From: Gemmatimonadota bacterium
GTDB lineage: Bacteria; Gemmatimonadota; Gemmatimonadetes; Palauibacterales; Palauibacteraceae
Direction: 5' to 3'
Length of the DNA: 5,634 nucleotides
Assembly (NCBI GenBank): GCA_029288095.1
Contig: JARFPW010000128.1
Coordinates: 1-5,634, forward strand
Shown here: piece by piece, positions 5,570 through 5,634 of the stretch
How positions within the stretch are numbered: the stretch's first letter is position 1
Layout: the number at the start of each line of letters is the position of its first letter
Notes under the pieces: generated by a model
What the model saw: only the letters and a program-made list of their open reading frames with translations
Database searches by the model: none
Told to the model about the DNA's origin: nothing
Translations under genes and position numbers: made by a program

Positions 5570-5634
5570 ATGGCAACGAGAGTCGTAATGGCGCAGCTGA
5601 GCCCGACGATGGAGGAGGGCAAGCTCGTCGCCTG
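5570..5634 (+). CDS. pdhC: Dihydrolipoamide acetyltransferase (PDH E2), N-terminal fragment cut by window end
   Basis: The first 21 codons and part of the 22nd are visible: ATG 5570 begins MATRVVMAQLSPTMEEGKL. The LSPTMEEGKL block is the hallmark start of the lipoyl domain in pyruvate dehydrogenase E2. E2 forms the complex core and transfers the acetyl group from E1 to CoA. The lipoyl-lysine and all later domains lie beyond the window. It follows pdhB by 13 bp, with only a weak purine-rich site (gacgga) upstream, which suggests cotranscription and perhaps coupled translation. The lipoyl group it carries would be made by the LipA encoded upstream. Confidence 0.92.
   Translation, partial: MATRVVMAQLSPTMEEGKLVA

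Noticed and set aside
4960..5622. 220-codon open frame antisense to pdhB and the pdhC start
   Set aside because: It is a shadow of the conserved E1-beta coding sequence with no independent support.

Overview
The window is GC-rich bacterial DNA with ordinary central metabolism on the right and less familiar genes on the left. High GC, Shine-Dalgarno-type start sites, a GTG start, a Sec signal peptide on a probable periplasmic copper protein, and a two-gene (alpha plus beta) pyruvate dehydrogenase E1 together suggest a diderm such as a Gemmatimonadota-like or proteobacterium-like lineage. The phylum is a guess, because there is no rRNA or other marker gene here.

Left part (1-675): the 3' end of a TldD/PmbA-family metalloprotease gene runs rightward and meets a small leftward gene (385-675) head-on, with only 9 bp between the two stop codons. 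The small gene looks like a DUF4031-type protein. Its homologous region seems to begin at a CTG codon that overlaps the preceding stop as CTGA. An 18-bp stem-loop lies inside its 3' coding end, in the convergent zone.

Middle-left (672-2262, minus strand): a secreted protein of about 395 aa has a set of His and Met motifs laid out like the two copper sites of peptidylglycine/dopamine monooxygenases, plus a His/Met/acid-rich C-terminal tail. Upstream of it, after a 157-bp gap containing two hairpins, is a 7Fe-type ferredoxin gene (fdxA) with a good promoter candidate.

Right part (2402-5634, plus strand): lipA (lipoyl synthase) diverges from the ferredoxin gene and is followed by pdhA, pdhB and the first 65 bases of pdhC. 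This is a functional module. PdhA and PdhB form the E1 component of pyruvate dehydrogenase, PdhC (E2) carries the lipoyl group, and LipA inserts the sulfur atoms that make that lipoyl group. The ferredoxin is a plausible but unproven electron donor for LipA.

No mobile elements, CRISPR arrays, tRNA or rRNA genes were seen. The most interesting points are the copper monooxygenase-like protein with its metal-binding tail, the CTG-start small gene coupled to it, the Gly-to-Ser change in the PdhA thiamine-diphosphate motif, and the Cys-to-Asp change at a likely TldD zinc-ligand position.
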